64,000 bases of DNA, taken from NCBI GenBank assembly GCA_905250025.1, contig CAJNOJ010000411.1, positions 1 to 64,000 of the forward strand. Direction: 5' to 3'. The stretch is from Adineta ricciae. Its lineage: Eukaryota > Rotifera > Eurotatoria > Adinetida > Adinetidae. The position numbers and the translations under genes are program-made. Below, piece after piece: positions 46,412 through 56,826 of the stretch; position 1 is the first letter of the stretch, and each line of letters begins with the position of its first letter. Below the pieces are notes generated by a model. It did no database searches. It saw only the letters and a list, made by a program, of their open reading frames with translations, and was not told the DNA's origin.

Positions 46412-47437
46412 TCATTGCAGTTGTCGGATCCATTTAGCTAATAGGTACATAGCCGAATTCCGATTGCAATAATTATTTGAATCAATTTTTCTCCATTCGA
46501 TATTTAATTTTGATAGGACTTCTGCATAAAGACAGACGTAACTAATCGGAAAGGTTTCTAAATCTTCAATAGTCATCTCTTCACCATCTTCATCAGTAAT
46601 TAAACTATCAGTAACGCCAGCCTCATTCACCAACGTTCGATAAGTTGGACAGGTTTTTTTCAATTCAATATCTCGATGAATATAATCATAAATAGGCATC
46701 GATGAATCAATCAAATTCACATAGATCCAACGATACATGACGCCAGGTGATAAATGTCCGAAATGATGTAATGGAGCATCACTAAATATCGATGGAATAC
46801 CATAACCATCAGGTTCAATTGATGGAATCAAAATCCATTCATAGTCATTTGTTTGCAATGATTGCAAATTCTTAATTGGAGAATCGTTTCCTTCGAGAAG
46901 ATTTGTAACATGAAGTTTGAATTGATTTAATAATTGGTCAAATGTTCCCTTTTTTGCTTGATAAACATAATAGGAAAATTGCAATCGTTCATTTCGGAAT
47001 TGTATTATATCGCCATGTTTTAATTGATTTAAAGCAGGAAAGATCTTCGTCGATTGATTTTTCAACTCTAAATTCCTTTGTTCACACGGTTGTTTATCCA
47101 ACTCCATTCTTATACATTCTAATTGACGACGGAAATCTTCTTCTTCCTCGTCTTCATGTGTTCCACTGTCTTCTACTAAATGACATTCATTCAATCGATA
47201 ATGCTCTTTAATCAATAAATCATAAAAACTTTCATTCAGTAAAACACAGCAAGCATCTGGACGAGCTAGACCAACTGATTCTGGAATACTTGATTGTTTC
47301 TTCTGCAGAATTTCTTCACAACCAGATAATGCTAACAATGAATGAGTTTTGATAACACTTTCTGCTGGCAACTCCCAATTCGGATACTGGTACAGTTTCG
47401 GTAATGTTGAAGTGTATTTTTTATCAGAAGAAGCCAT
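46412..47437 (-). CDS. Unknown intronless protein, 341 aa
   Basis: The frame runs from ATG 47437 to the stop at 46412. I do not recognise the family. It has no signal peptide or membrane segment. The middle (about 95-130) is acidic then Arg/Glu-rich (EDEEEEDFRRQ), likely a flexible or helical linker. Blocks that look structured are GDIIQFRNERLQFSYYVY at about residue 145, WILIPSIEPDGYGIPSIF at about 205 and SYVCLYAEVLSKLNIEW at about 305. Codon use and length suggest a genuine gene. A cytosolic location is the only safe inference. Confidence 0.65.
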   Translation of the reverse strand: MASSDKKYTSTLPKLYQYPNWELPAESVIKTHSLLALSGCEEILQKKQSSIPESVGLARPDACCVLLNESFYDLLIKEHYRLNECHLVEDSGTHEDEEEEDFRRQLECIRMELDKQPCEQRNLELKNQSTKIFPALNQLKHGDIIQFRNERLQFSYYVYQAKKGTFDQLLNQFKLHVTNLLEGNDSPIKNLQSLQTNDYEWILIPSIEPDGYGIPSIFSDAPLHHFGHLSPGVMYRWIYVNLIDSSMPIYDYIHRDIELKKTCPTYRTLVNEAGVTDSLITDEDGEEMTIEDLETFPISYVCLYAEVLSKLNIEWRKIDSNNYCNRNSAMYLLAKWIRQLQ

Positions 47438-47850
47438 TTTATACGGTATAGATGACGCCGGTATAAATTAAATTCTGCTAGTTTTTATAAGAATGTCATT
47501 TCACCATAGAGTAGAAATTACGTATTCTATCTATTTCAAGGCCAATTAAAAATACCTACTAATAGCGACATTTTTGACGATTTTCTACGATAATTATCGA
47601 TAAAAAATATGTTATGAATCAAATTTTTCTTTCTTTCTGTATGTATTATTTTGATTTTCTCTTATATTCAAAGGAGAGAGGAAGAAAAACAAAATACCAT
47701 GTGCCTTTGCGCTCGTCTTGTCGAGTTGTTATTCTCTTTCTATTCGTCCAGGCTTATCGTATACATATTGCCTTGCAAATATTTATTAAGTAAAACACAA
47801 AGCGCACTCCTCATTCTATTTATTTTGCGACCTTTCTAACGAACAGTAAT
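47438..47850. other. Divergent intergenic region
   Basis: It separates two divergently transcribed intronless genes; promoters are expected here. No motif is recognised. Confidence 0.4.
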
Positions 47851-48693
47851 ATGACATACAAAGAATTACTGCATATGCCATTGGATAATGGTGTTAATAT
47901 TGCTTACCGTCTTTCACATCCGATCGATAAATCGTTGGAAACCATTGTTATGCACCATGCTTTCTTAATGAATTCTCGATTTTACGATCAACAATTTAAG
48001 GATACTCGATATGCAAACTATAACCTGATATCAATCGATGCGCATGGCCATGGAGAAACAACAGGTCGTGGAGACAAATTCACGTTTTGGGATACTGCTT
48101 CGGATTCCTTACAACTTCTTACCAAGCTTGGCGTAGATCGGTTTTATGCAATGGGAACTACTCAAGGAGCTTCTATTGCTCTTCGAATGGCTCTACTCGA
48201 ACCTCAAAGGGTCAAAGGATTGATTCTGCTGGCAACTACAGTCTATGCTACGCCGGAACAAGCTAGAATCAATGCAGGCAAAGGTCGTGCCAAGTGGTGT
48301 GAAACAAAAATTCCATCCGATGAGGCAATAACAATGAGAGCAGGATCATTTGGAGGTCCTACACGCATTAACGAAAAGGTATTTGAAAAACTCAAAGAAA
48401 TGTGGATTCAACGACATGCTGGTGCTGAAGGTTATGATCCAGCATTGAATTGTCTTCTCGATCGTGATGCAATTGATGATCAACTGGACAAAATTACAAT
48501 GCCAACCATGGTTCTTCATGGATCCGAAGATCGAATTATCACAACAGACGAAGTCAATATGTGGGTACCGAAACTGCCTAATCTGTGGAAGTTTTTAGTT
48601 GTCGAGAGAGGTGTTCACCATCTTCCATTGACAGAACCGGGCAATGATGTCGCTGCCGACTTGATCACTCAATTTATCAAAGAAACATCATAA
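47851..48693 (+). CDS. Alpha/beta hydrolase with Thr at the nucleophile position
   Basis: The product is 280 aa and intronless. The fold is clear: HHAFLMNSRFY oxyanion region, ISIDAHGHGET strand, nucleophile elbow MGTTQGAS (residues 101-108), acid near GSEDRI and the catalytic His in GVHHLPLTEP (H256/H257). In family members the elbow is G-x-S-x-G; here position 104 is Thr (codon ACT), so the enzyme may be slow or inactive. The fungal-like phrase GTTQGASIALRMALLEPQR and the lack of introns hint at transfer from fungi, not proven. The substrate class cannot be told. An AATAAA lies about 70 bases downstream (near 48761). Confidence 0.85.
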   Translation: MTYKELLHMPLDNGVNIAYRLSHPIDKSLETIVMHHAFLMNSRFYDQQFKDTRYANYNLISIDAHGHGETTGRGDKFTFWDTASDSLQLLTKLGVDRFYAMGTTQGASIALRMALLEPQRVKGLILLATTVYATPEQARINAGKGRAKWCETKIPSDEAITMRAGSFGGPTRINEKVFEKLKEMWIQRHAGAEGYDPALNCLLDRDAIDDQLDKITMPTMVLHGSEDRIITTDEVNMWVPKLPNLWKFLVVERGVHHLPLTEPGNDVAADLITQFIKETS

Positions 48694-48810
48694 ACATAAT
48701 CTACTCTTTTCCTTCGAAACGATACTTTTTATTGATTAAATAGAATAACTGATTTTATTAAATAAAATTCGCTTGTTTAAAACGCAAGTATAAAATAGTT
48801 TTTAACCTTG

Positions 48811-49067
48811 CTACTGATATGGTACTTTGACAACAATATCATTTTGATCAGTAACGCAGGTGATACGTTTTGGATCAAGCATTTCATCTTCTATCCCGTT
48901 TCGTGCATTGTAAGGACGAAGGGCTATATAGCGTGAGATAAAAACAATGATTCGAATAAAGTATAAGCAAAGTTGCGAGTCTTACTGCTATCGGATGCAA
49001 GTATTGCTTGAGATGCTTCTTGAAACGATCGTCCAACTAATTCTGGCCACTCTCTACGTGTTGACAT
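48811..49067 (-). CDS. Potato inhibitor I family serine-protease inhibitor, 64 aa
   Basis: Exons 49067-48986 and 48923-48811 (62-bp phase-1 intron) give 64 aa. The protein begins MSTRREWPELVG and continues with FQEASQAIL, DPKRITC and IVVKVPYQ, matching the small inhibitors of the eglin/potato-I type: the WPELVG start, a helix, the binding loop between about residues 34 and 45, and the VxVP end. There is no signal peptide, so it is cytosolic as written. The gene is too short for usual ORF cut-offs and is split, which explains why it is easily missed. It is convergent with the hydrolase gene. Confidence 0.8.
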
Positions 49068-51940
49068 TGTGAATCGAATGAAAAATAAACATTGACGAAT
49101 CCTTTGAACCCTATCCCACAGAAAAATATCAGTCTATCCAAGCGAAACAATAGGAGATCTGTTATAATTGGCCAGACAAATTTTGAAAGAAATCTCGAGT
49201 AACTTTAACATCGACAAATATAATATGCTTTGCTTTTCTTTATTAATTCCCACGTGAGATGCTCATTTAAAGGCAACTACTGGACGATAGATGGCGCTTT
49301 TCTTTGTATGGATATTGTTGAAATATGAACGTAGAGTGTTAATGTTTTATTCTATATCTTAATGCTTCATATTTGCCAAAAAAGTATATCCAAAATATGG
49401 CAGATTTTCTGATACGTTAGCATGGAAATAATAAAATCTCATAGAAAAACGACCCGCATGACTTCGTGTATGGTTAGGTAGTGCTCCTGGAAAACTAATT
49501 TTGTGCAGTTATTGTCTTTTGTGCACGTACACACTGCTTCAGATTTAAAATAATTAACAATGAAATGTTATTGGGTAGGCACGCAAGTTCCGAGCGTTTT
49601 TTGCTCGTTGGATAAAAACTTTATTTTTCAAAACTGTTACGGCATGAACCCACGCACAGTCCACTCCCACTCTTCTTTTTCTCTTCCCTTCTCTCTCGCA
49701 GTCGTGTCCACTCACCTAGAGCGTATGAGATCATTTCATCCGTCTCTGTCGTCTACCTAAATAAATGAGCTAATGTTGCCGACAACAATAGAGAATACAT
49801 TGTTGGTTGATGTTTCGTATCTGTGTTTCAAAATAAAGCTGTTATTGAACGAGAATAAAACGCTCAGAGCTTATGTACCAACCAATATCAATTTATCGAA
49901 AAGTAAACATATTGAAACTGAATCGAAGGACTGAATTTAATGTTCAAACTATATGTTTTCTCTGTTCATATGAATAACATTGTTACTCAGATTAAACTCA
50001 ACCAGCATTCTAATATCTTTCAACATTTTATTAAAATAGAATATGAATTATATTCACATGTTCGTAGTTTATTTGCAATCTGAACATTAGCTCTTGGTGG
50101 ATTGAATGCATTTTTCTTTTAATATAAAATACGTATGAAATAAGTGAAATACAACTAGGAGTAATGATATTATTTTAGATATAAAATGATTAACCAGTTT
50201 ATTTCATGCTGTTAGTTCTGATACACCTAACATTATGCATAAATGTATTCAGAATCTGTCTATAGAGAATAAGGAACGGCTATATGTCAGAAGACGGAAA
50301 ACCATCATAAAGAAGGAAAGAAGTACATAATGTACCGGAGTGATATTGTACGGAGAAAAGGATTGAGCTTTGAGGGGAAAAGTAGTAGACGAAAGAGAAC
50401 AGAATGTCCTTGATATTATTCGTAGTAACGACGGATGCTTGAAAGGAATCAACAATACAAACAGACGGAAGTACTCAATATAGACAGATCGATGGTGTGT
50501 ATATAAGCTACGTTATCTGTATTAAGACATTCTCAATTGACGGCTACAACAAAACACAACAACAACACAATACTCGTCGGTGTATTCGCTATTTATTGGT
50601 CCTCTTCTTTTCTAAGTAAGCGAAGACAACACCAACATTGATTCAATTCTGTGTGATTCTGAACAATTTGAGAAAGCGACAACAATAGGTATTATCAAAG
50701 AATAGGAGACTTACTTCTATTCTATTCCTTTATTACAGATTGATTTCTATCGAATTTAATAGTCTCTTCTTTCCTTGGATATTCTTAATATTATTCTAAA
50801 CGATTGCTTTTGTTTTTGATTTTTTTTCATTTATAACAACATTAGACGCCTTATCACATGCCGTTGAGTTGTTCAATCTTTCGCTCTTTTCTATTTTATG
50901 AACAGAATATATATCGTCGTTTAGTATAAGAATTGTTTCTAATTTTGCGTGAATCGAACCGATTTACTTGCTCAATCGATTATTCGTTTTTTAGTCTATT
51001 GTTGTGGTCTATGCTTTTCCTTTTGACCACAAAATAAAAGGTTAATTGATATCTTGTTCAAGTTAGTGGGGCGATATTGCAACTAGACTAGGTACTAGAA
51101 AAGTAGAACAAATATCGTGAAAACACCATGAAACCGTCATATTGTACAGTCAGATCTACTCTTTTCTTTCTATGTAGTCGCAACTTTGTAGGTTCTACAA
51201 TGTAAACATCGACGTTTTGTGTTCTGTCTGCATTTCGTCTGCCGCTAAGATGTGTTGGGATTCTTCCAATATACGACGTATTGGGCTTTTGTTTTTCCAT
51301 CATGTGTAATCATACACATCCTATATATAGATGTATACGTCTTTACATATGTGGGTGTGTGATCCTCTTCTGTTGTCATAACAAACGCCTAGATGTTACA
51401 AAATATATTTTTATTTTCTTTTACTGCTATCAAAAAAATACAATTTTCCTTACACGTTACATCCACCATTGAGAGAACATTATTTCTCTATTTATTTACC
51501 ATCAAAAGTATTGTCTGCCTCTGTCTTTCATCATCAGACCGTGATATCATCGTCATTATTGTTCTCAGTATCGAAACAACAATATGACCTTCTTCGGCTT
51601 TTATACATCTCTATTAGAATATCCGTTTTTAGCTATAGTCTATTTCATATGCAAAACTTTTTGAAGGAAGTTAATTGAACTAACTTTCGAGTTTTCTATC
51701 ATGACGATCATCGAAAAGAAACTGAAAAGGAGAAAATTAGTTTTTCATCTGTTACATTTGAACCCGCACTTTTCTGACCGCATCTACCATGTTTAAATCC
51801 ACCTTGAAACATCCGAATTGTATAGGAATGCTTTGCATACTAATGTTCCATCATTAGATTTTCGTCTGTTCTAGATTGATACACGCCATCTGTTTCTTTG
51901 TCTCTTTGGCAGTCGATACGTAGGCGGAGGTACGGAAAAG
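49068..51940. other. Long gene-poor stretch
   Basis: About 2.9 kb of AT-rich DNA with only short frames lacking motifs (49560-49760, 51281-51678). A pyrimidine-rich acceptor (ttgtctctttggcag, ending 51912) lies just before the start of the SNTX fusion gene and may mark a 5'-UTR intron or trans-splice site. No RNA gene was recognised. Confidence 0.4.
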
Positions 51941-54900
51941 ATGAATGTTGACACGGTAACTACAAAGCAGGCTATTGGACGACATGGCATTATTGGGAGT
52001 CTGTATGATATTCGTAATGATCAATTTGAAGGCGGAAACTTATTCAATCAACAAATACCGTCATCGATCGTTTTAATAACGGACTGTGCCAGTTCTGATT
52101 ATCTTATGGACGACAATAAGTCACAAAGTGAAACCTTGAATAATCTGAATATTGAAGGATCAATGAAATTAAGTCTGCTGTCAGGTGTCCTTAAAGCCGA
52201 AGGTTCAGCTAAATATTTAAATCAAACAAAAACAGATAGTAGAACAGTTCGCGTTACATTCACGTATAAAGCAAAAACCAAATATGAACATTTACAAATC
52301 AGTATGACGGATTTACTTAAGTGTGTTTCATTCGATGCATTTCAGAATCCACATGCAACACATTGCGTTATTGGTATTACATATGGAGCATGTGTAGCAG
52401 CTACATTCGAGCAAACGGCGTCGAATTCTAAAGAAGCTGAAGAAGTTCAAGGAAACCTTGCAGCAGAATTCAAAAAAGGTTATATAGATGTCGAAGGTAG
52501 TGTAAAGATGAACAAGGAGGATAAAAAGGATTCAGTCGCAGATTCAATGAAAATTACTCTATCAGGTGATATTTTAATCGACAAGATTCCAATTACAATG
52601 AAAGACGTTTTTGACATCTTCGAAAAGGTGCCATTTATGCTGTCAAAACTAAATGATGGCAAGGGAAAACCAATAGAATTTGAGCTATATCCCTTACAAC
52701 GATTGGCCAAAGTTTTCAATTGCGAATTGAAAATTGAACGGTTAGTAGTATTTCTAAACTCCTGAAAATCTCATTTCAAAAATGTGATTCTGCAATGGTT
52801 TTGAATAATCACTAATAATATATCTTCTGATGTGTTATTCAAGCGAAACTATTCGAATCGGTTTTTTAGAATGATCAAAGAAGTGACGAGTGCCGTTGTT
52901 AGTCGTATTGAAAATATTTTCGAAGAAATAACTCATGCGAAAAGAATGTTCAATGACTTTGTTGCCAAAATTGACCCATGGCAAGAATGGCTTCCACCAG
53001 AATGGACAAGAATTGTTTATGAGAAAAAAACAGAGTTAGCCGGTCAACAAGTACACACACAACGTGAATTGGCTACTTTGATCCAACAGATTCGTCGTGG
53101 CGAAGCTGATGAAGCAAAAATGGTACACCTATTGGATAATTTTGATCGTGAAAATCCATGTTCGACGAGATCTATCAAGGAATTCTTGAGAGAAAATGAA
53201 AGAATTGATGCTAAAATTCGATCCTTGGGCGAATTCGATCAAAAAGCATCTACAGAGGAAGAAAGAAAACCGAATACAGCAGTTCTATTAAGAGAGTTCA
53301 CATCAATTCAAGACTTTGTATTGCGTTATAATGATACCGATGTTTTCCTTTTAAATATATCAAATAAATGGGAACAAGACAACAAAGAAAACTGGTACAA
53401 GCAACTTCGATATTTCTGTCATCTTATGCACGGAACAGAGAACGGTAAAATGCCAATTACTCGAGTTATCGATCACGATTTACACGTTAATCTGCATATG
53501 AAACCTGACGCTTGTGTCATTTTTTATGCGCACGACGGAGCCATAAAGTCTCGCGATTATTATTGCACTGCGTGGGGTAAGTCTATACACCTTTTTTCAT
53601 CATGAAGCAAACAGAATGTATGTGATCAAACTTTTTTTTTTCAGAAACGCTGGACCCGATGGTCATTAGAGAGATTAAGTTGAAACACAAATTCATGTTC
53701 TTGAATGACAAAGCTGTTCAACTTTGGCATAAAACATTCATCAAACGATCGTAAATAACGCGAACATTTGATTTCAATAATATTATTTACAGCTTTGCTT
53801 CTTTAGACCCAAAGGTCAACTAAATGAAGAAGATTTTATCAGTGCATACCAACAGTTATATACATCGTAAATTCTTTTTCAAATGTCCTATCTCGTCTAT
53901 GTATACATGTGCGTGTGCATTTTAGAGGAAGTGCAGGACCATACTGTAGGCATATATTTCATAAGATTGATGACGACAATAGTGGAACTATTAGCTTCGG
54001 AGAATTTATGTCAGCCATATCCTTGTCACTATTGGCTGATATAGAACAACAACTTAAATTTGTATGTACTTATTTGCAAACGATTGCTTTAAACCGAGCT
54101 TTTTATTCAAGGTTTTTAAACTTTGTACTCAGAAAGATTCTAAACATGCTCATAGCGACGAACTAATTAATTTTATAGAACTGATCACTGAATTAGAAGG
54201 CGGAGAAGATGCGGTTGATCCTGTCGCTGCAGAAATGATTGTTCATCAGATCATGGAATCGAACAAAAATACAACTACCGGAAGTGAATGTGCCAAAAAT
54301 GAAATTAATGAAGAAGAATTTGTTGACAAATGGTCTGTATACTTTTTAAAGCTTTTGATAAACAAAAAACCTCTTTTTATCTCAGTATGAAAAAATACGA
54401 TTTGATTCTCGCATTCTTACCGCTCTTCTGCAGTGAGTAGCTTATAGTCCAAACTATTTCTTATAATGTGACACACCTTATTTAGAAAAATCGCTCGTTG
54501 ATCATGCTGGCTTGATCAAAAAGCGACAGGTAGGTATCACACAAGATGAAATTCTCGAACAATATCGAAAGATATTGGAAGAACTGTAAATATCGTTTGA
54601 TCATGTCAACTTCGATTCATTCATTCATTTCTGTATTTATAGTCATAGAGGAATATTGACAAAATCGAGTTATACGAAAACGCTGAAGGACTATAATCCA
54701 GAGTATTGTTAAGTTTTTTGTATTATCAGACAAATAATCATAAAGAATCTTTTATTGATGTATTTAGAGGAAATTCCACGTCTTTCTGCAATTATATCTT
54801 CAAAGGAATTACTAAAGGTCGAAACAATATTATTAATTTCGATTGTTTTTTGGATGCACATCAATTGTTAGATCCGATAGATGTTGAACATGCTCTGACA

Positions 54901-56718
54901 GCGGTGAGTTCGACTTTAAGAGAAAAGATTTCCTAAATAATTTCAGTTTATACCATTATAGGCATTTAATCTCTGCGATATAGATCGTTGTGGAACAATT
55001 GGTTCAGCTCAAATAGAAACGTTTGTAAAGATCATAGCTGAACTAAATGAAAAACATACTTCAACAAGTTCATACAATGCTTCGACTTATGCTCTCAAGC
55101 ATCCAAAGTCGATAGCTAAAGCAATAATGGGACATAGTGACAACGAGAAGGATAATCAAATTAAAAGCAAGAACTTTGTTGATTGGTATAATTTTCAAAC
55201 GAATCTTATAATATTCTAGACAATCTATCAAATATCTTTATGTTTTACTTAGTTGCAAAAACGATTATTGGCTGTGTGCAGCAATTTTACCGCTTAACTC
55301 AGGTAATTTTTTCCTCCTTCATGTAATAAAAGACTATATTTGAACTAATTCACACAAATTCTATTTAGTGAATGTTCATCACGGAGTTTCTAGACGGAAT
55401 CACTCAAAGCCTCATATCAACATCGCCACGATCGGTCATAAGTCACATGGTAAGACAACTCTAACAGCTGCCATCTTCAAAGGTAGGAACGATGCAGATA
55501 GATTCATATTTTCGATATACAGTAGATTTGTACGAATAGTCCTGCATGAAAAAAGACAAAAAGAAAATAAGCCGGACGAGAAAGTCATCCCAGTGATCGA
55601 AGATAAATCCTACAAAAAATTAATCTCAGTGATTCAAAATGAAACACATTCATCACAGAAACAGAGTAAGTCTTTTAAACTTCCTGTCATGACATTTTCT
55701 ACTTCTCATTTGAACAGGTCATGTTATCGCAGTGGCATATGAAACGATTGCACGTCGTTATGTTCATTTTGATTGTGCCGGTCATCGAAAGTTTATCAAG
55801 AATATGATTTCGACTGCTGCGGTGCTTGATGGAGCAATCTTAGTTGTAGATGCTACCGAAGGTATTATGCCACAAACACGTGAACACTTGAGAATTGTCC
55901 GCAAATTTGGTGTAAAAAATATCGTCGTCTTTCTCAATAAGACAAAAGACGTCGACGAAAAGAAATTGAAACAGATAGAAATAGAATTGAAGGAATTACT
56001 GGTTCTTGATGCAAACAATGAAGATTTTATTCCTATAATACGTGCATGGGAACATTCTAGCAATAGAGAGAAGCCAACTGAGATAGATGCTGATGCAATA
56101 GACAAGTTGTTGCATGCAATCGACGTTTTTATTCCATCACCGTACAGACATGTTGACAAGAATTTTTTAATGACGATCAGCGATATTCACAATATTTCTG
56201 GCAAGGGAATTGTAGCCAAAGGCGTCGTGCAAAGAGGTACCGTTCATCAAGGAGATCAAGTCGAAATTGCCGGCTACGGAGCTATAATTAACGCGATAGC
56301 AACCAAAATACAAACGTTCAAACAACAAATAGATCGTGCTAAAAATGGTGACTATGTCGGCTTGCTTTTACGAGATTTAACGACGAAACAAATTCGACGT
56401 CGACAAGTTATTGCCATGCGCAAGACTGTAACACTTCATAAACACTTTACGGTGGACATTTATGTGCTGACAAAAGAAGAGGGTGGTCGGCATACACCTT
56501 TTTTTCAAACTTATCAACCACAAGTGTTTTCCAAAACTGGTGTCGCCACTGCTAAAATCACTTTCCTAGATGGTCAACGGAGAGCCATGCCAGGTGATAA
56601 TTTAAAACTGAAATTGGATTTGTTCAAAGGAATGGTTATTGAAGAAAAGGATCCCATATTGCTTTATGAAGGTGGGAAATTAGTTGCAACTGGCGGAGTT
56701 ATTCAAATACTTGATTAA
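51941..56718 (+). CDS. SNTX-like / tandem NCS-type EF-hand / EF-Tu-like fusion protein, 1295 aa
   Basis: Fifteen exons keep phase throughout: 51941-52740, 52870-53576, 53645-53750, 53807-53866, 53926-54061, 54112-54332, 54386-54432, 54486-54585, 54643-54702, 54768-54903, 54962-55185, 55253-55302, 55369-55482, 55540-55665, 55718-56718. Residues 1 to about 266 match the SNTX MACPF-like module; about 267-500 the helical and thioredoxin-like parts that usually follow it. Residues about 505-880 are two neuronal-calcium-sensor-like modules; loop 573-584 ([12 protein letters not shown]) is a canonical EF-hand, loop 797-808 is degenerate. Residues 897-1295 are EF-Tu-like: P-loop GHKSHGKTT (905-913), DCAGH (981-985), NKTK (1036-1039), then both beta-barrel domains. 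SNTX modules occur in many non-venom animal proteins, so toxicity is not implied. No signal peptide. Confidence 0.82.
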
Positions 56719-56800
56719 TCTAAAAAAAAACTGAAACTTACACATATTATCCTCTTTTTTAGTTGTAGTCTTTTGTAGCAAACCTCATTTTCGACTTTTT

Positions 56801-56811
56801 TGCTTTTCTAG
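56801..56811 (+). promoter_or_regulatory. Splice-acceptor-like site before the SecA-like gene
   Basis: A T-rich tract ends in tgcttttctag, 15 bases before the ATG at 56827 and within the 108-bp gap after the upstream stop. Bdelloids add spliced leaders in trans, so this could be a trans-splice acceptor of a two-gene operon. That is inference; a cis intron in the 5' UTR is equally possible. Confidence 0.4.
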
Positions 56812-56826
56812 ATAATAACTAAGACG

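Noticed and set aside
49560-49760. 66-aa open frame in the gene-poor stretch
   Set aside because: Ser-rich, no homology recognised, isolated.
51281-51678. Overlapping short frames rich in Phe, Ser and Ile
   Set aside because: Composition follows AT-rich DNA; no domain and several frames at once.
55369-56718. Mitochondrial or bacterial EF-Tu contamination
   Set aside because: The domain is split by GT-AG introns and lies in frame with upstream exons.
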